DNA of 42,112 bases from Streptomyces hayashii. Its GTDB lineage: Bacteria; Actinomycetota; Actinomycetes; Streptomycetales; Streptomycetaceae. The position numbers were made by a program, and so were the translations under genes. Below the pieces are notes generated by a model. That model was not told the DNA's origin and did no database searches. It was given only the letters and a program-made list of their open reading frames with translations. The stretch lies in assembly GCF_024539815.1 (NCBI RefSeq), contig NZ_JAHHIU010000113.1, positions 9,382 to 51,493 of the forward strand, given 5' to 3'. Shown here one piece after another: positions 1 through 7,392 of the stretch; position 1 is the stretch's first letter; each line of letters opens with the position of its first letter.

Positions 1-1
1 C

Positions 2-523
2 GTCCCGCTGATGGCGGGCGGCGGCCTGTTCGAGACGGGCGCCGGCGGCTCCGCCCCGAAGCACGTCCAGCAGCTCGTCAAGGAGAACTACCTGCGCTGG
101 GACTCCCTGGGCGAGTTCTTCGCCCTGGTTCCGTCCTTCGAGCAGTACGCGGAGGCCACCGGCAACACCCGTGCCAAGGTCCTCGCCGACACCCTCGACC
201 GCGCCACGGCGACCTTCCTCAACGAGGACAAGTCCCCGACCCGTCGCGTCGGCGGCATCGACAACCGCGGCAGCCACTTCTTCCTGTCGCTGTACTGGGC
301 GCAGGAGCTGGCCCGGCAGACCGACGACGCCGAACTGGCGAAGGCCTTCGCCCAGCTCGCCGAGACGCTCGCCGCGAACGAGCAGACCATCGTCGACGAG
401 CTGATCGCCGCACAGGGCGAGCCGGCCGACATCGGCGGCTACTACCAGCCCGACCCGGCCAAGGCGGCGGCGGTCATGCGCCCCTCGGCCACCTGGAACG
501 AGGTTCTCGCCTCGCTGAGCTGA
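2..523 (+). CDS. icd: NADP-dependent isocitrate dehydrogenase, monomeric type (3' end only)
   Basis: This is the C-terminal 173 residues of a monomeric NADP-isocitrate dehydrogenase, the TCA-cycle enzyme that oxidises isocitrate to 2-oxoglutarate and CO2 in the cytosol. The frame is already open at the first bases (V-P-L-M-A-G-G-G) and runs straight into GGGLFETGAGGSAPKHVQQ, a strongly conserved stretch of this family, followed by LRWDSLGEFFAL and DNRGSHFFLSLYWAQ. The family is usually about 740 residues, so roughly three quarters of the gene lies upstream of the window. The first ATG here is internal and is not the start. The gene ends with TGA and is followed by a GC-rich hairpin at 552-585 that separates it from the opposing gene. 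Identification rests on remembered family motifs; confidence is high. Confidence 0.93.
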   Translation, partial: VPLMAGGGLFETGAGGSAPKHVQQLVKENYLRWDSLGEFFALVPSFEQYAEATGNTRAKVLADTLDRATATFLNEDKSPTRRVGGIDNRGSHFFLSLYWAQELARQTDDAELAKAFAQLAETLAANEQTIVDELIAAQGEPADIGGYYQPDPAKAAAVMRPSATWNEVLASLS

Positions 524-551
524 CGCGAACGGCCCGCGAGCCGCTCCCGAC

Positions 552-585
552 CGCGCCCCGACCGGCCTCGCCCGGCCGGGGCGCG
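552..585. terminator. GC hairpin between convergent genes
   Basis: CGCGCCCC at 552-559 pairs perfectly with GGGGCGCG at 578-585, and the interior carries two CCGG blocks that can extend the stem. It lies between icd and the converging gene at 619, the usual place for a bidirectional terminator in GC-rich actinomycetes. There is no U-tract, which is normal for this group. Confidence 0.55.
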
Positions 586-618
586 GCCCGTGTCACGGCA
601 CGGCCCGCCCGGCGACGC

Positions 619-960
619 TCACCAGTCCCGGGTGGCGATCAGTTCCTCCACGTCGGCGTGCTCGAAGCCGTAGGCCCGGGCGACGAAGCGGAAGTCCTCG
701 GCTATCGCCTCGCGGGCCACGGTCTCGATGTCGCTGTCCGCCTCCCAGAACGCGTCCTGCAAGGCGTTGAACTCCTCGGTGGCGGCCTGCGTCAGGACGT
801 ACAGCGCGTCGAGGCCGTCGGGCCGCTGCTCCTCCACCCGCTCGCACAGGCGCAGCAGGATCTCCCTGCCCCGGTCCACCAGATGATCCGGGTAGTAGCC
901 GTCCCGGTACAGCGCCTTCAGGAACGCGTGTCCCGTCACCTGCTCGTTCGTCGCCGCCAT
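619..960 (-). CDS. Small conserved protein, DUF5713-like
   Basis: A 113-residue, acidic, probably all-helical cytoplasmic protein. It begins MAATNEQVTGHAFLKALYRDGYYPDHLVDRG and ends DVEELIATRDW. The pattern LYRDGYYPxHLVDxG near the N-terminus matches what I remember of the DUF5713 family, whose function is unknown. I chose the ATG at 960 because GGGGAAGCGGC lies just upstream as a ribosome binding site and because residues before it in the same frame are low-complexity and look non-coding. It diverges from the amidohydrolase at 1048 with an 87-base gap that must hold both promoters. No membrane segment, signal peptide or metal motif is visible. The family name is from memory and moderately sure; no function should be assumed. 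Confidence 0.72.
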   Translation of the reverse strand: MAATNEQVTGHAFLKALYRDGYYPDHLVDRGREILLRLCERVEEQRPDGLDALYVLTQAATEEFNALQDAFWEADSDIETVAREAIAEDFRFVARAYGFEHADVEELIATRDW

Positions 961-1047
961 GCCGCTTCCCCGCCCTGTTCCCCGTCGTGCTGTGATGGTG
1001 TCTCCGATCATGCACCACACCACTGACAACGCCCCGGGAGCCGCCCG

Positions 1048-1845
1048 ATGACCCCTGCCGCGCCGTCCTTCGCGTTCCTGCCGGGCGAGGCCCGCTCACC
1101 CGTGATCCTCCATGTGCCGCACTCGGCCCGGGAGATACCCGCCGAGGTACGGGCGGGCATCGTCCTGGACGACGAGGCGCTGGAGCGGGAGCTCGACCAC
1201 ATCACCGACTCGCACACGGCGCGGATCGCCCGGGAGGCCGCCCGGACGGCCCCGCTGACGCCCTGGCGGTTCGTGAACCGGCTGTCACGGCTGGTCGTCG
1301 ACCCGGAGCGGTTCCCGGACGAACGCGAGGAGATGCGGGCCGTCGGCATGGGCGCCGTCTACACGCGGACCACGCACCGCGAGCCGCTGCGGCCGGACGA
1401 CACCGACCCCGAGCCGCTCCTCGCCCGCTACTTCCGGCCGTACGCGCAGGCCATGACCGACGCCGTCGCCGAACGGCTGGCGGCCGTCGGCCGAGCCGTC
1501 GTCATCGACGTGCACTCCTATCCGGCCGAGCCGCTGCCGTACGAGCTGCACGGCGAGGGGCCGCGGCCCGCGGTGTGTCTGGGCACCGACGCCTTCCACA
1601 CGCCGCCGCACCTGCTCGCCGCCGCGCGCGAGGCGTTCGCGGGGTTCGGGGAGACCGGGCTCGACAGCCCCTTCGCCGGGGCCTACGTCCCCCTGGAGTA
1701 CTACGGAGCCGACCCCAGGGTGAGCGCGCTGATGGTGGAGATCCGCCGGGACGTCTACATGACGGAGCCCGGCGGCCCGGCCGGACCGGGTCTCCCCCGC
1801 CTCGTCCCGGCCCTGGCGGCCCTGGTGACGGCAGCCGGCGACTGA
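1048..1845 (+). CDS. N-formylglutamate amidohydrolase family protein
   Basis: A 265-residue enzyme of the N-formylglutamate amidohydrolase (FGase, HutG-like) family, zinc-type hydrolases that release formate from N-formyl-L-glutamate at the end of one histidine degradation route. The signature HVPHSAREIP at about residues 22-31 and VVIDVHSYP, with D154 and H156, fit the metal and substrate site. A C-terminal segment YYGADPRVSALMVEIRRDVYM is also typical. Length is normal for the family. The ATG at 1048 is preceded by GGGAG at 1036-1040 with a 7-base spacer. There are no other hut genes here, so a role in histidine breakdown is not supported by context; family members also act on other N-acyl amino acids. 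It converges on the gene ending at 1904. Confidence 0.85.
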   Translation: MTPAAPSFAFLPGEARSPVILHVPHSAREIPAEVRAGIVLDDEALERELDHITDSHTARIAREAARTAPLTPWRFVNRLSRLVVDPERFPDEREEMRAVGMGAVYTRTTHREPLRPDDTDPEPLLARYFRPYAQAMTDAVAERLAAVGRAVVIDVHSYPAEPLPYELHGEGPRPAVCLGTDAFHTPPHLLAAAREAFAGFGETGLDSPFAGAYVPLEYYGADPRVSALMVEIRRDVYMTEPGGPAGPGLPRLVPALAALVTAAGD

Positions 1846-1903
1846 CCGACGCGGGTCCCGGCGCCTCGGGCACGCCCGCGGGGCGGGGCGGGCGCCCGTG
1901 CGG

Positions 1904-2455
1904 TCAGGCGCGGAGCCACTCCGTGACGACCATCTCGCCGCCCGTGCGCAGCCGCAGGGCGAACGGGCCGGTGGGCGGCGAGGCGCAGGAGAAGCGGCCC
2001 ATGTCGTCGGCGGTGAGCACGGCGGCCGCCCGGGGCCCGTGCAGCACCTCGATCGCGGCCGGCTGAGGCGGCAGCAGTTGCCCCAGCAGCCCGTCCCCGG
2101 TCACCTCGACGTCCACCGTCAGCCCCCCGGAGTGGAAGGTCAGCATTCGCGGCACGTCCACCGCGCCCCGCACCGGGATCGCGTCGACCAGCGAGTCGAA
2201 CGTCAGCTCGGCGATGCGCGCGTCCAGGTCGTGCAGCGCGTAGGCCTCGATCGCGATGCGCCGCAGCTCGGCCGGGACCGGGTCCAGGATGGCGGTGGCC
2301 TCGCGGAGCTCCTCCTCCAGCCGGTCGTGGTCCAACTCCTCGTCGACGAAGGGCGCTTCACCGAAGACGTCGTCCTGCCCGTCGTCGTCGGCGTCGTGCC
2401 CGTCGTTCGCCCCGCTCATCCCGTTCGTCCCGTCCATGTCGTTCATGTCGCTCAC
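1904..2455 (-). CDS. Acidic partner protein of the sigma factor/CHAT locus
   Basis: A 183-residue protein of unknown function. The first 45 residues are low-complexity and very acidic (runs of D, N, G, M). A helical segment follows (DPVPAELRRIAIEAYALHDLDARIAELTFDS). The C-terminal half looks beta-rich (LTFHSGGLTVDVEV to GGEMVVTEWLRA), like a small carboxypeptidase-regulatory-type beta sandwich. The GTG start overlaps the sigma factor stop by four bases (GTGA at 2455-2452), so the two are translationally coupled. Proteins with this DPVPA...AELTFDS layout are, from memory, repeatedly found beside ECF sigma factors and CHAT or S8 protease genes in Streptomyces. By position it could be the regulator or anti-sigma partner of that sigma factor, but this is inference; no classical zinc anti-sigma motif is visible. 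Confidence 0.75.
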   Translation of the reverse strand: MSDMNDMDGTNGMSGANDGHDADDDGQDDVFGEAPFVDEELDHDRLEEELREATAILDPVPAELRRIAIEAYALHDLDARIAELTFDSLVDAIPVRGAVDVPRMLTFHSGGLTVDVEVTGDGLLGQLLPPQPAAIEVLHGPRAAAVLTADDMGRFSCASPPTGPFALRLRTGGEMVVTEWLRA

Positions 2456-3027
2456 AGCGCTCCCCGTGCGTCGAGTCGGGCGCGCAGCCGGCGCAGGCAT
2501 CGCTGGCGCATCGGTCCGATGCTGCCGACGGCGATGCCCAGGGCGGCCGACACCTCCTGGTAGCTGGGCGGCGGCGAGGCGATCAGCACCCGCAGCAACT
2601 GCCGGCAGCGCTCGCCCAGCGCCTCGAACTCCTGCCACAGGAAGCGGACGAGTTCGCTCTGCGCGGCCGCCTCCTCCGAGTCCAGCACCGACTGCTCCGG
2701 TGTGCGGTCCTCGCTGGCCCGGTCGAGCAGCTGGGGATCGTCGGTCGGCGTCAACCGCTTCAGGCCCTTGATCACTTTCAGGCACTCGTTGCGCGCGGTG
2801 CTCGCGAGCCACGAACCCGCCTTGTGCGGCTCACGGATCCGCCCCAGGTGCTGGGCGAAACGGAACCAGACGGTCTGGTAGACCTCGTGCCCGTCGGCGT
2901 CCGAGAGCCGGTGGGCGCGCACCACCGACCACACAAGCGGGCTCAACCCGTCCACCAGCGCTTTCCAGGCCGCCGTGTCACCGTCGACGGCGGACCGGAC
3001 GAGCGCGCCGACATCACTACGGTCCAC
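2452..3027 (-). CDS. ECF-type RNA polymerase sigma factor
   Basis: A 191-residue sigma-70 family protein with only regions 2 and 4. Region 2 spans about residues 10-85 (ALVRSAVDGDTAAWKALVDGLSPLVW, then YQTVWFRFAQHLGRIREPHKAGSWLASTARNEC, given here as two motif blocks around the core-binding and -10 recognition helices). Region 4 is at the C-terminus, with the helix-turn-helix SYQEVSAALGIAVGSIGPMR. I chose GTG at 3027 because GAGGGGT lies about 8 bases upstream; ATG 3090 would add a weakly coding extension. It sits 70 bases downstream of the S8 protease gene and overlaps the next gene by 4 bases, so it probably belongs to one operon with both. Its regulon is unknown; it may control the neighbouring CHAT and peptidase genes. 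Confidence 0.88.
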   Translation of the reverse strand: MDRSDVGALVRSAVDGDTAAWKALVDGLSPLVWSVVRAHRLSDADGHEVYQTVWFRFAQHLGRIREPHKAGSWLASTARNECLKVIKGLKRLTPTDDPQLLDRASEDRTPEQSVLDSEEAAAQSELVRFLWQEFEALGERCRQLLRVLIASPPPSYQEVSAALGIAVGSIGPMRQRCLRRLRARLDARGAL

Positions 3028-3097
3028 GGTCCCACCCCTCGTGTACGGCCTGTCATCGTACGCCGTGGCGGGGCTCGTCCCGGACCTCATGCGGGCC

Positions 3098-4519
3098 TCA
3101 TGACGGACCCACCGGGACCGGACGCCAGGTGGGCGGAAGCAGGGCCGGCACATGCGCTCCCCGCACCTCGGCGAAGTCCGCGTGGACGGCGAGGAGTTCG
3201 CGGGCGGCGGCGCGCGGGTCGCCCACCCGGTTCTCCGTCATGTGGGCGGCGACGAGTCCGGCGGCCACGGGAGTCGCGAAGGACGTCCCGCTCCAGGACG
3301 CCAGCCCCTCGAACATCACCTGGTCGGGCTTGCCCGGCGGGGTCTGCTGCGCCTCGCTCAACACCCCGGTGTGGCGGGGCGACCGGCAGGTGCAGGAGTA
3401 GGTGAAGCCGTAGCGGCAGGTCTCGTAGGTGGAGTGCTGGTAGACGTACGGGACGGGGGTGTCGAAGCCGGTGAGGGCGCTGACGAGCCGCTCGCCGGGC
3501 GCGTACACCTTCACCCAGGGGCCGTGGTTGCTGAAACAGGCGCCGAACTCGCCGTCGCCGCGCAGCGCGCCCACCGACAGCACGGCGTCGGCGTGCTCGG
3601 GCGACGAGGCGTATGCGGCGGGCCAGAAGGGCGCGGCGCTGGCGTTGTTGCCGGCCGCGGCCACCAACAGGGTGTCGTGGACGCGGAGTTCCTCCATGAA
3701 CGCGGCCACGCCGAGCAGGCCGTCCAGCCGGCCGTTGGAGGTGCCGGCGGAGAGGCTGATGATGTCGGGCCAGCCGTCCTCGACGGCGTCGAAGAGCCGC
3801 TCGCCGAACTCGGACTCCAGGATCGCGCCGGCGTCGTTGAGGGTGCCCCGCACGGTGACGTCGGTGTGCGGAGCGACGGCCGCGACGAGTCCCGCGATGA
3901 ACGTGCCGTGGCCGACGTACTGCTGGAGGATGCCCTCGTCGTCGGTCTCCCTGACCTGGACGTCGCCCTGGGTGCGGGCCAGCAGCGGGTAGGAGCGGTA
4001 GTCGTGGGTGAGGCCGGTGTCGATGACGAGCACGCCGACGCGGCCGTCGGGTTCGCCGGCGGTCGGCGCCGGGGCGGGGTTGGGCCGTTCGGTGCGCGCG
4101 ACGGGCACCGGCTCGTCGCCGGGGCAGGCGTTGACGGCGATGGACACCACGTGGTTGCGGCTGACCAGCCGGCGGCCGGCTCGTCCCTCCGTCTCGCGCA
4201 GCGCGCGCAGCGCCCCCGCCACCGCGTGGTCGGCGGCCCGGCCGCCCTCCCCCGGGTCGCCGACCCGGATGCGGGTGATGCCGGAGCGGTTGGCCTGCGG
4301 TCCCGCGCGGCGCACATGGTCGGGGACCAGGCCCTCGGTCGCGGTGAAGTGCGAGCGGACGGCGTCCTCGACGACCTGGGCCTCCTCGCCGTCACGGGCG
4401 AGGACGACGCCCTTCTCGTAGATGAACTCGGCGGAGTCGTCCGGTCCCATCGCCAACGGGACGTCGGGCAGCGAACGCTGGATCTGGTCGAACTGCTCGT
4501 GGAATCGCTGTGGTGCCAT
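3098..4519 (-). CDS. Cytoplasmic S8 (subtilisin-like) serine peptidase
   Basis: A 473-residue subtilase. The catalytic triad is complete: D167 in GVLVIDTGL, H204 in GHGTFIAG and S413 in SGTSFATP, with oxyanion N291 in VAAAGNN. A roughly 150-residue N-terminal region precedes the catalytic domain and contains a Pro-rich linker near 147-155. There is no signal peptide, so the enzyme should act in the cytosol, unlike most secreted Streptomyces subtilisins. A Cys-rich insertion lies just before the nucleophile (YETCRYGFTYSCTCRS, residues 365-380). The ATG at 4519 has GGAGG with a 7-base spacer. It heads the operon with the sigma factor and acidic protein, and diverges from the CHAT protein, a second protease-fold protein. 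A role in regulated proteolysis with that partner is likely but not shown. Confidence 0.92.
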   Translation of the reverse strand: MAPQRFHEQFDQIQRSLPDVPLAMGPDDSAEFIYEKGVVLARDGEEAQVVEDAVRSHFTATEGLVPDHVRRAGPQANRSGITRIRVGDPGEGGRAADHAVAGALRALRETEGRAGRRLVSRNHVVSIAVNACPGDEPVPVARTERPNPAPAPTAGEPDGRVGVLVIDTGLTHDYRSYPLLARTQGDVQVRETDDEGILQQYVGHGTFIAGLVAAVAPHTDVTVRGTLNDAGAILESEFGERLFDAVEDGWPDIISLSAGTSNGRLDGLLGVAAFMEELRVHDTLLVAAAGNNASAAPFWPAAYASSPEHADAVLSVGALRGDGEFGACFSNHGPWVKVYAPGERLVSALTGFDTPVPYVYQHSTYETCRYGFTYSCTCRSPRHTGVLSEAQQTPPGKPDQVMFEGLASWSGTSFATPVAAGLVAAHMTENRVGDPRAAARELLAVHADFAEVRGAHVPALLPPTWRPVPVGPS

Positions 4520-4574
4520 CGCGTGTCCTCCCCCTGCGGCCAGTGGTCGTCAGCAAGACCCGCTGGACGGCCGT

Positions 4575-4584
4575 CTGATACAGG
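4575..4584. promoter_or_regulatory. CTGATACAGG element, copy 1 (S8/CHAT divergent promoter)
   Basis: The 10-mer CTGATACAGG lies in the 239-base gap between the divergent S8 and CHAT genes. It sits inside a small inverted repeat, GCCGTC at 4570-4575 and GACGGC at 4591-4596. The identical 10-mer occurs at 9541-9550 in the only other divergent promoter of this locus. It may be a regulator or sigma factor site; this is inference from the repeat alone. The rest of the gap is GC-rich, apart from a TTGACG at 4678-4683 whose spacing to any -10 is poor. Confidence 0.35.
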
Positions 4585-4758
4585 TGGTGCGACGGCGGAC
4601 GAGGGCTGTGCGGTTGCGTCCGCGCCCCTCTTCCCGCCTCTTCCGCCCCTTCGCGCCCCGTCGCAGCGCCGAAACCGTTGACGCGGCGTCTGATTGTTAC
4701 TGGTGGATACGGCACCGGACCGGTGTCGCCCGCAGGCCGGAGCACTACCATCCGTTGG

Positions 4759-7377
4759 GTGACAGCGGGAAACGACTCGGTTCTCGAACTGCTGCCGATG
4801 GTGTTCGCCGCCCCGGGCGACGCGTTGTCGCGGGCGGAAGGAGTGCTGGACACCGATCCGACGCCGTTGCACGCCTCGGTCGCCCACCAGGTGATCGGCA
4901 TCTGGCAGCGGGACTGGGGCGACATGCGCCTCGCCCTGGACCATCTGCGCCGCGCCCGGGATCTCGCGGCGCGCGCGGACTCGCCCGAACGGGAGGCGGA
5001 CGTCCTCGGCACGCTCGGGGTGGCGCTGGTGCACGCGGGCCGCACCCGGCAGGGGCTGGCGGCGTTCGAGCGGGGCGTCGAGCGCGGCTCGGGCCACACC
5101 CGCGCGCGGGTGCTCTACCGGCGGGCCTACTCCCAGTGGGTGCTCGGCCACCACCGCGAGGCGCTGGAGGACGTGCGCCGGGCCATCCCCGTGCTGCGTC
5201 AGGTGGACGACGTCATCTGGACGGCGCGCGCCCTCACCCTGCGCGCCACCGTGCATCTCGCCCTCGGGGCGGTGGACCGCGCGGAGGCGGACTTCACCGC
5301 GGCCGAAGCGCTGTGGGACACCACCGGCCAGGAGCACGACAAGGCCGACGCGGTGGAGAGCCGGGGCCTGGCCGCGTTCCGCTCCGGCGACGTTCCGGCC
5401 GCGCTGCGGCTCCTCGACGAGGCGGAGGAGCGGTACGCCAAACTCGGCACGCCCACCTTCATGCTCGACATCCGGCGCTGCGAGGTCCTCATGGCGGCCG
5501 GTCTGGCTCCCGAGGCGCTGGCCGAGGCGGACGCGGCCATCGGCGTCCTCGACGGCATCGGCGGGCAGTCCACCCGCAAGGCGGAGCTGATGCTGGCCGC
5601 CGCGAAGGCGGCACGGCTCGCGGGCGACCCGGGTACCGCGATCGCGCGCGCGGCCGTGGCCGAGCGGCTCTTCGCGGGCCAGCGGCGCACCTGGTGGGAG
5701 GCGCACGCGCGGCTCGTGCTGATCGAGGCGCGGGTCGCCACCGGTCGCGGCTCCGGCCGGCTGGTCGCGGACGCGGCACGGCTGGCCGAGCGGCTGGCCG
5801 CCTTCCAGGCGCCGGCCGCGCCCGAGGCCTGGCTGCTCGCGGGCCGGATCGCGCTGGACCTGAACTGGAGCACGGACGCCGAACGCTATCTGCAGATCGC
5901 GGCGCGCAGCCGGCGCAGCGGTCCGCCGCTGGCCCGGATGACGGGCTGGGCGGCGCAGGCGCTGTGGGCGCGGGCGACGGGCTCGGACCGCGGCGTGCTG
6001 GAGGCCTGCCGGCGCGGACTCGACGTCCTCGACGCCCACCGCATGACGCTGGGCGCCTCCGAGCTGCGCGCCCGGGCCACCGCGCAGGGGGCCGAACTCG
6101 CCGCGCTGGCCCAGGAGGTGAGCCTGGAGCGGGGCGGGCCGCGGCGGTTGCTGGCGTGGAGCGAACGCTGGCGGGCCACGGCGCTGTCCACACCGCCCAC
6201 CCGGCCGCCGACCGATCCCGCGCTGCTGAGCGGGCTGACCGCCTTCCGGGTGATCGCCGCCCGCGCCGAGGCCGCCCGCATGGAGGGGCGGCCGGTGCCC
6301 GCCCTGGAGCGCGAACAGCGGCGTCTGGAACGGGAGATCCGCTCCCGGACCCTTCACAGCCGAGGGGGCACGGCCTGGGGCGGCGACCGGTTCGGCGGGG
6401 ACCGCTTCGACGCGGGCCGGCTGCTGGAGCGGCTCGGCGAGGGGCGCCTCGTCGAACTGGCGGTGCTGGCCGGGCGGGTCCAGGTGCTGGTGTGCGGGGG
6501 CGGGCGGGTCCGCCGGTTCGCGGGCGGGCTGCTCGCCGAGGCGGAGCGGGAGGCCGAGCACGTCCAGGCAGGGCTGCGCCGGCTGGCGCATCCCGGCGCG
6601 GAGGGCCGGCTGCCGGTGGTGGAGGCCGCGGGACGTCGGCTGGAGGAGCTGCTGCTCGGCGAGGCGGCCGCGCATCTGGGCTCCGGCCCCGTCGTGGTGG
6701 TGCCGCCGGCCCGGCTGCACCGGGTGCCGTGGGCGCTGCTGCCGTCGCTGCGCGAACGGGTGCTGAGCGTGTCGCCGTCGGCCAGCGGCTGGCTGCGCGC
6801 GCGGGACACGCAGGCGCCGCCGGGCGGCCGCCAGGTCCTGGTGCGCGGACCGGGGCTGGACACCGGCGGGGCGGAGGTGCCGGAGGTGGCCGGTCGCTAC
6901 GGCAGGCCCGTCGTGCTGGAACAGGAGGAGGCCCGTGTCCCGCGCGTGCTGCGGGAGTTGGACGGGGCCGCGCTGGCGCACATCGCCGCGCACGGCGTGT
7001 TCCGCGCGGACAGCCCGATGTTCTCGTCGCTGCGTATGGCGGACGGGCCGCTCATCGTGCACGACTTCGAGCGGCTGGCCCGCAGCCCCTACCGGATCAT
7101 CCTCTCCAGCTGCGACACGGCCCGGCTCGCCTCGGTCGGCGCGGACGAACTCCTCGGCCTGGTCACGGCGTTGCTGCCGCTGGGCACGGCGGGCGTGGTG
7201 GCCAGCAGTGCGCCCGTCAACGACGCCGCGGTCGTGCCGCTGATGCTGGCCCTGCACAAGGGCGTCAGCGCGGGCCTGTCCCTGGCGGAGGCACTGCGCG
7301 ACGCGCGCGCCGCGCTGCCGGGGGACGCCGTCCACCAGGCCACGGGCTGGGCGTTCACGGCGTTCGGGGCGGCCTGA
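4759..7377 (+). CDS. TPR-CHAT caspase-like protein
   Basis: An 872-residue protein with a long N-terminal helical-repeat region (about residues 1-600, alpha-helical pairs of TPR type such as VAHQVIGIWQRDWGDMRLA and ADVLGTLGVALVHAGRTRQG) and a C-terminal CHAT domain, the caspase-family cysteine protease fold. The catalytic dyad is present: H745 in HIAAHGVF and C785 in LSSCDTA, so it should be active. The expected downstream GVVAS and A.GWAFTAFG elements are there. I prefer GTG 4759 over the in-frame TTG 4678 because residues before 4759 look non-coding; no strong ribosome site supports either, and ATG 4798 is also possible. Bacterial CHAT proteins are often effectors of immunity or programmed proteolysis, activated by a partner; the divergent S8 protease and sigma factor are the obvious candidates. 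Confidence 0.85.
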   Translation: MTAGNDSVLELLPMVFAAPGDALSRAEGVLDTDPTPLHASVAHQVIGIWQRDWGDMRLALDHLRRARDLAARADSPEREADVLGTLGVALVHAGRTRQGLAAFERGVERGSGHTRARVLYRRAYSQWVLGHHREALEDVRRAIPVLRQVDDVIWTARALTLRATVHLALGAVDRAEADFTAAEALWDTTGQEHDKADAVESRGLAAFRSGDVPAALRLLDEAEERYAKLGTPTFMLDIRRCEVLMAAGLAPEALAEADAAIGVLDGIGGQSTRKAELMLAAAKAARLAGDPGTAIARAAVAERLFAGQRRTWWEAHARLVLIEARVATGRGSGRLVADAARLAERLAAFQAPAAPEAWLLAGRIALDLNWSTDAERYLQIAARSRRSGPPLARMTGWAAQALWARATGSDRGVLEACRRGLDVLDAHRMTLGASELRARATAQGAELAALAQEVSLERGGPRRLLAWSERWRATALSTPPTRPPTDPALLSGLTAFRVIAARAEAARMEGRPVPALEREQRRLEREIRSRTLHSRGGTAWGGDRFGGDRFDAGRLLERLGEGRLVELAVLAGRVQVLVCGGGRVRRFAGGLLAEAEREAEHVQAGLRRLAHPGAEGRLPVVEAAGRRLEELLLGEAAAHLGSGPVVVVPPARLHRVPWALLPSLRERVLSVSPSASGWLRARDTQAPPGGRQVLVRGPGLDTGGAEVPEVAGRYGRPVVLEQEEARVPRVLRELDGAALAHIAAHGVFRADSPMFSSLRMADGPLIVHDFERLARSPYRIILSSCDTARLASVGADELLGLVTALLPLGTAGVVASSAPVNDAAVVPLMLALHKGVSAGLSLAEALRDARAALPGDAVHQATGWAFTAFGAA

Positions 7378-7392
7378 ACGGGCCGCCCGTTC
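7376..7392. terminator. Palindrome straddling two converging stop codons
   Basis: GAACGGGC at 7376-7383 and GCCCGTTC at 7385-7392 form a perfect inverted repeat around one base. It covers most of the TGA of the CHAT gene and of the stop codon of the converging LuxR gene, which are only 13 bases apart. It is the only hairpin-forming sequence in this gap and may end transcripts from both sides. Confidence 0.45.

Noticed and set aside
4678..4758. TTG 4678 as start of the CHAT gene
   Set aside because: The 27 extra residues are poorly protein-like and TTG is embedded in a promoter-like TTGACG; GTG 4759 is preferred, although its ribosome site is also weak.
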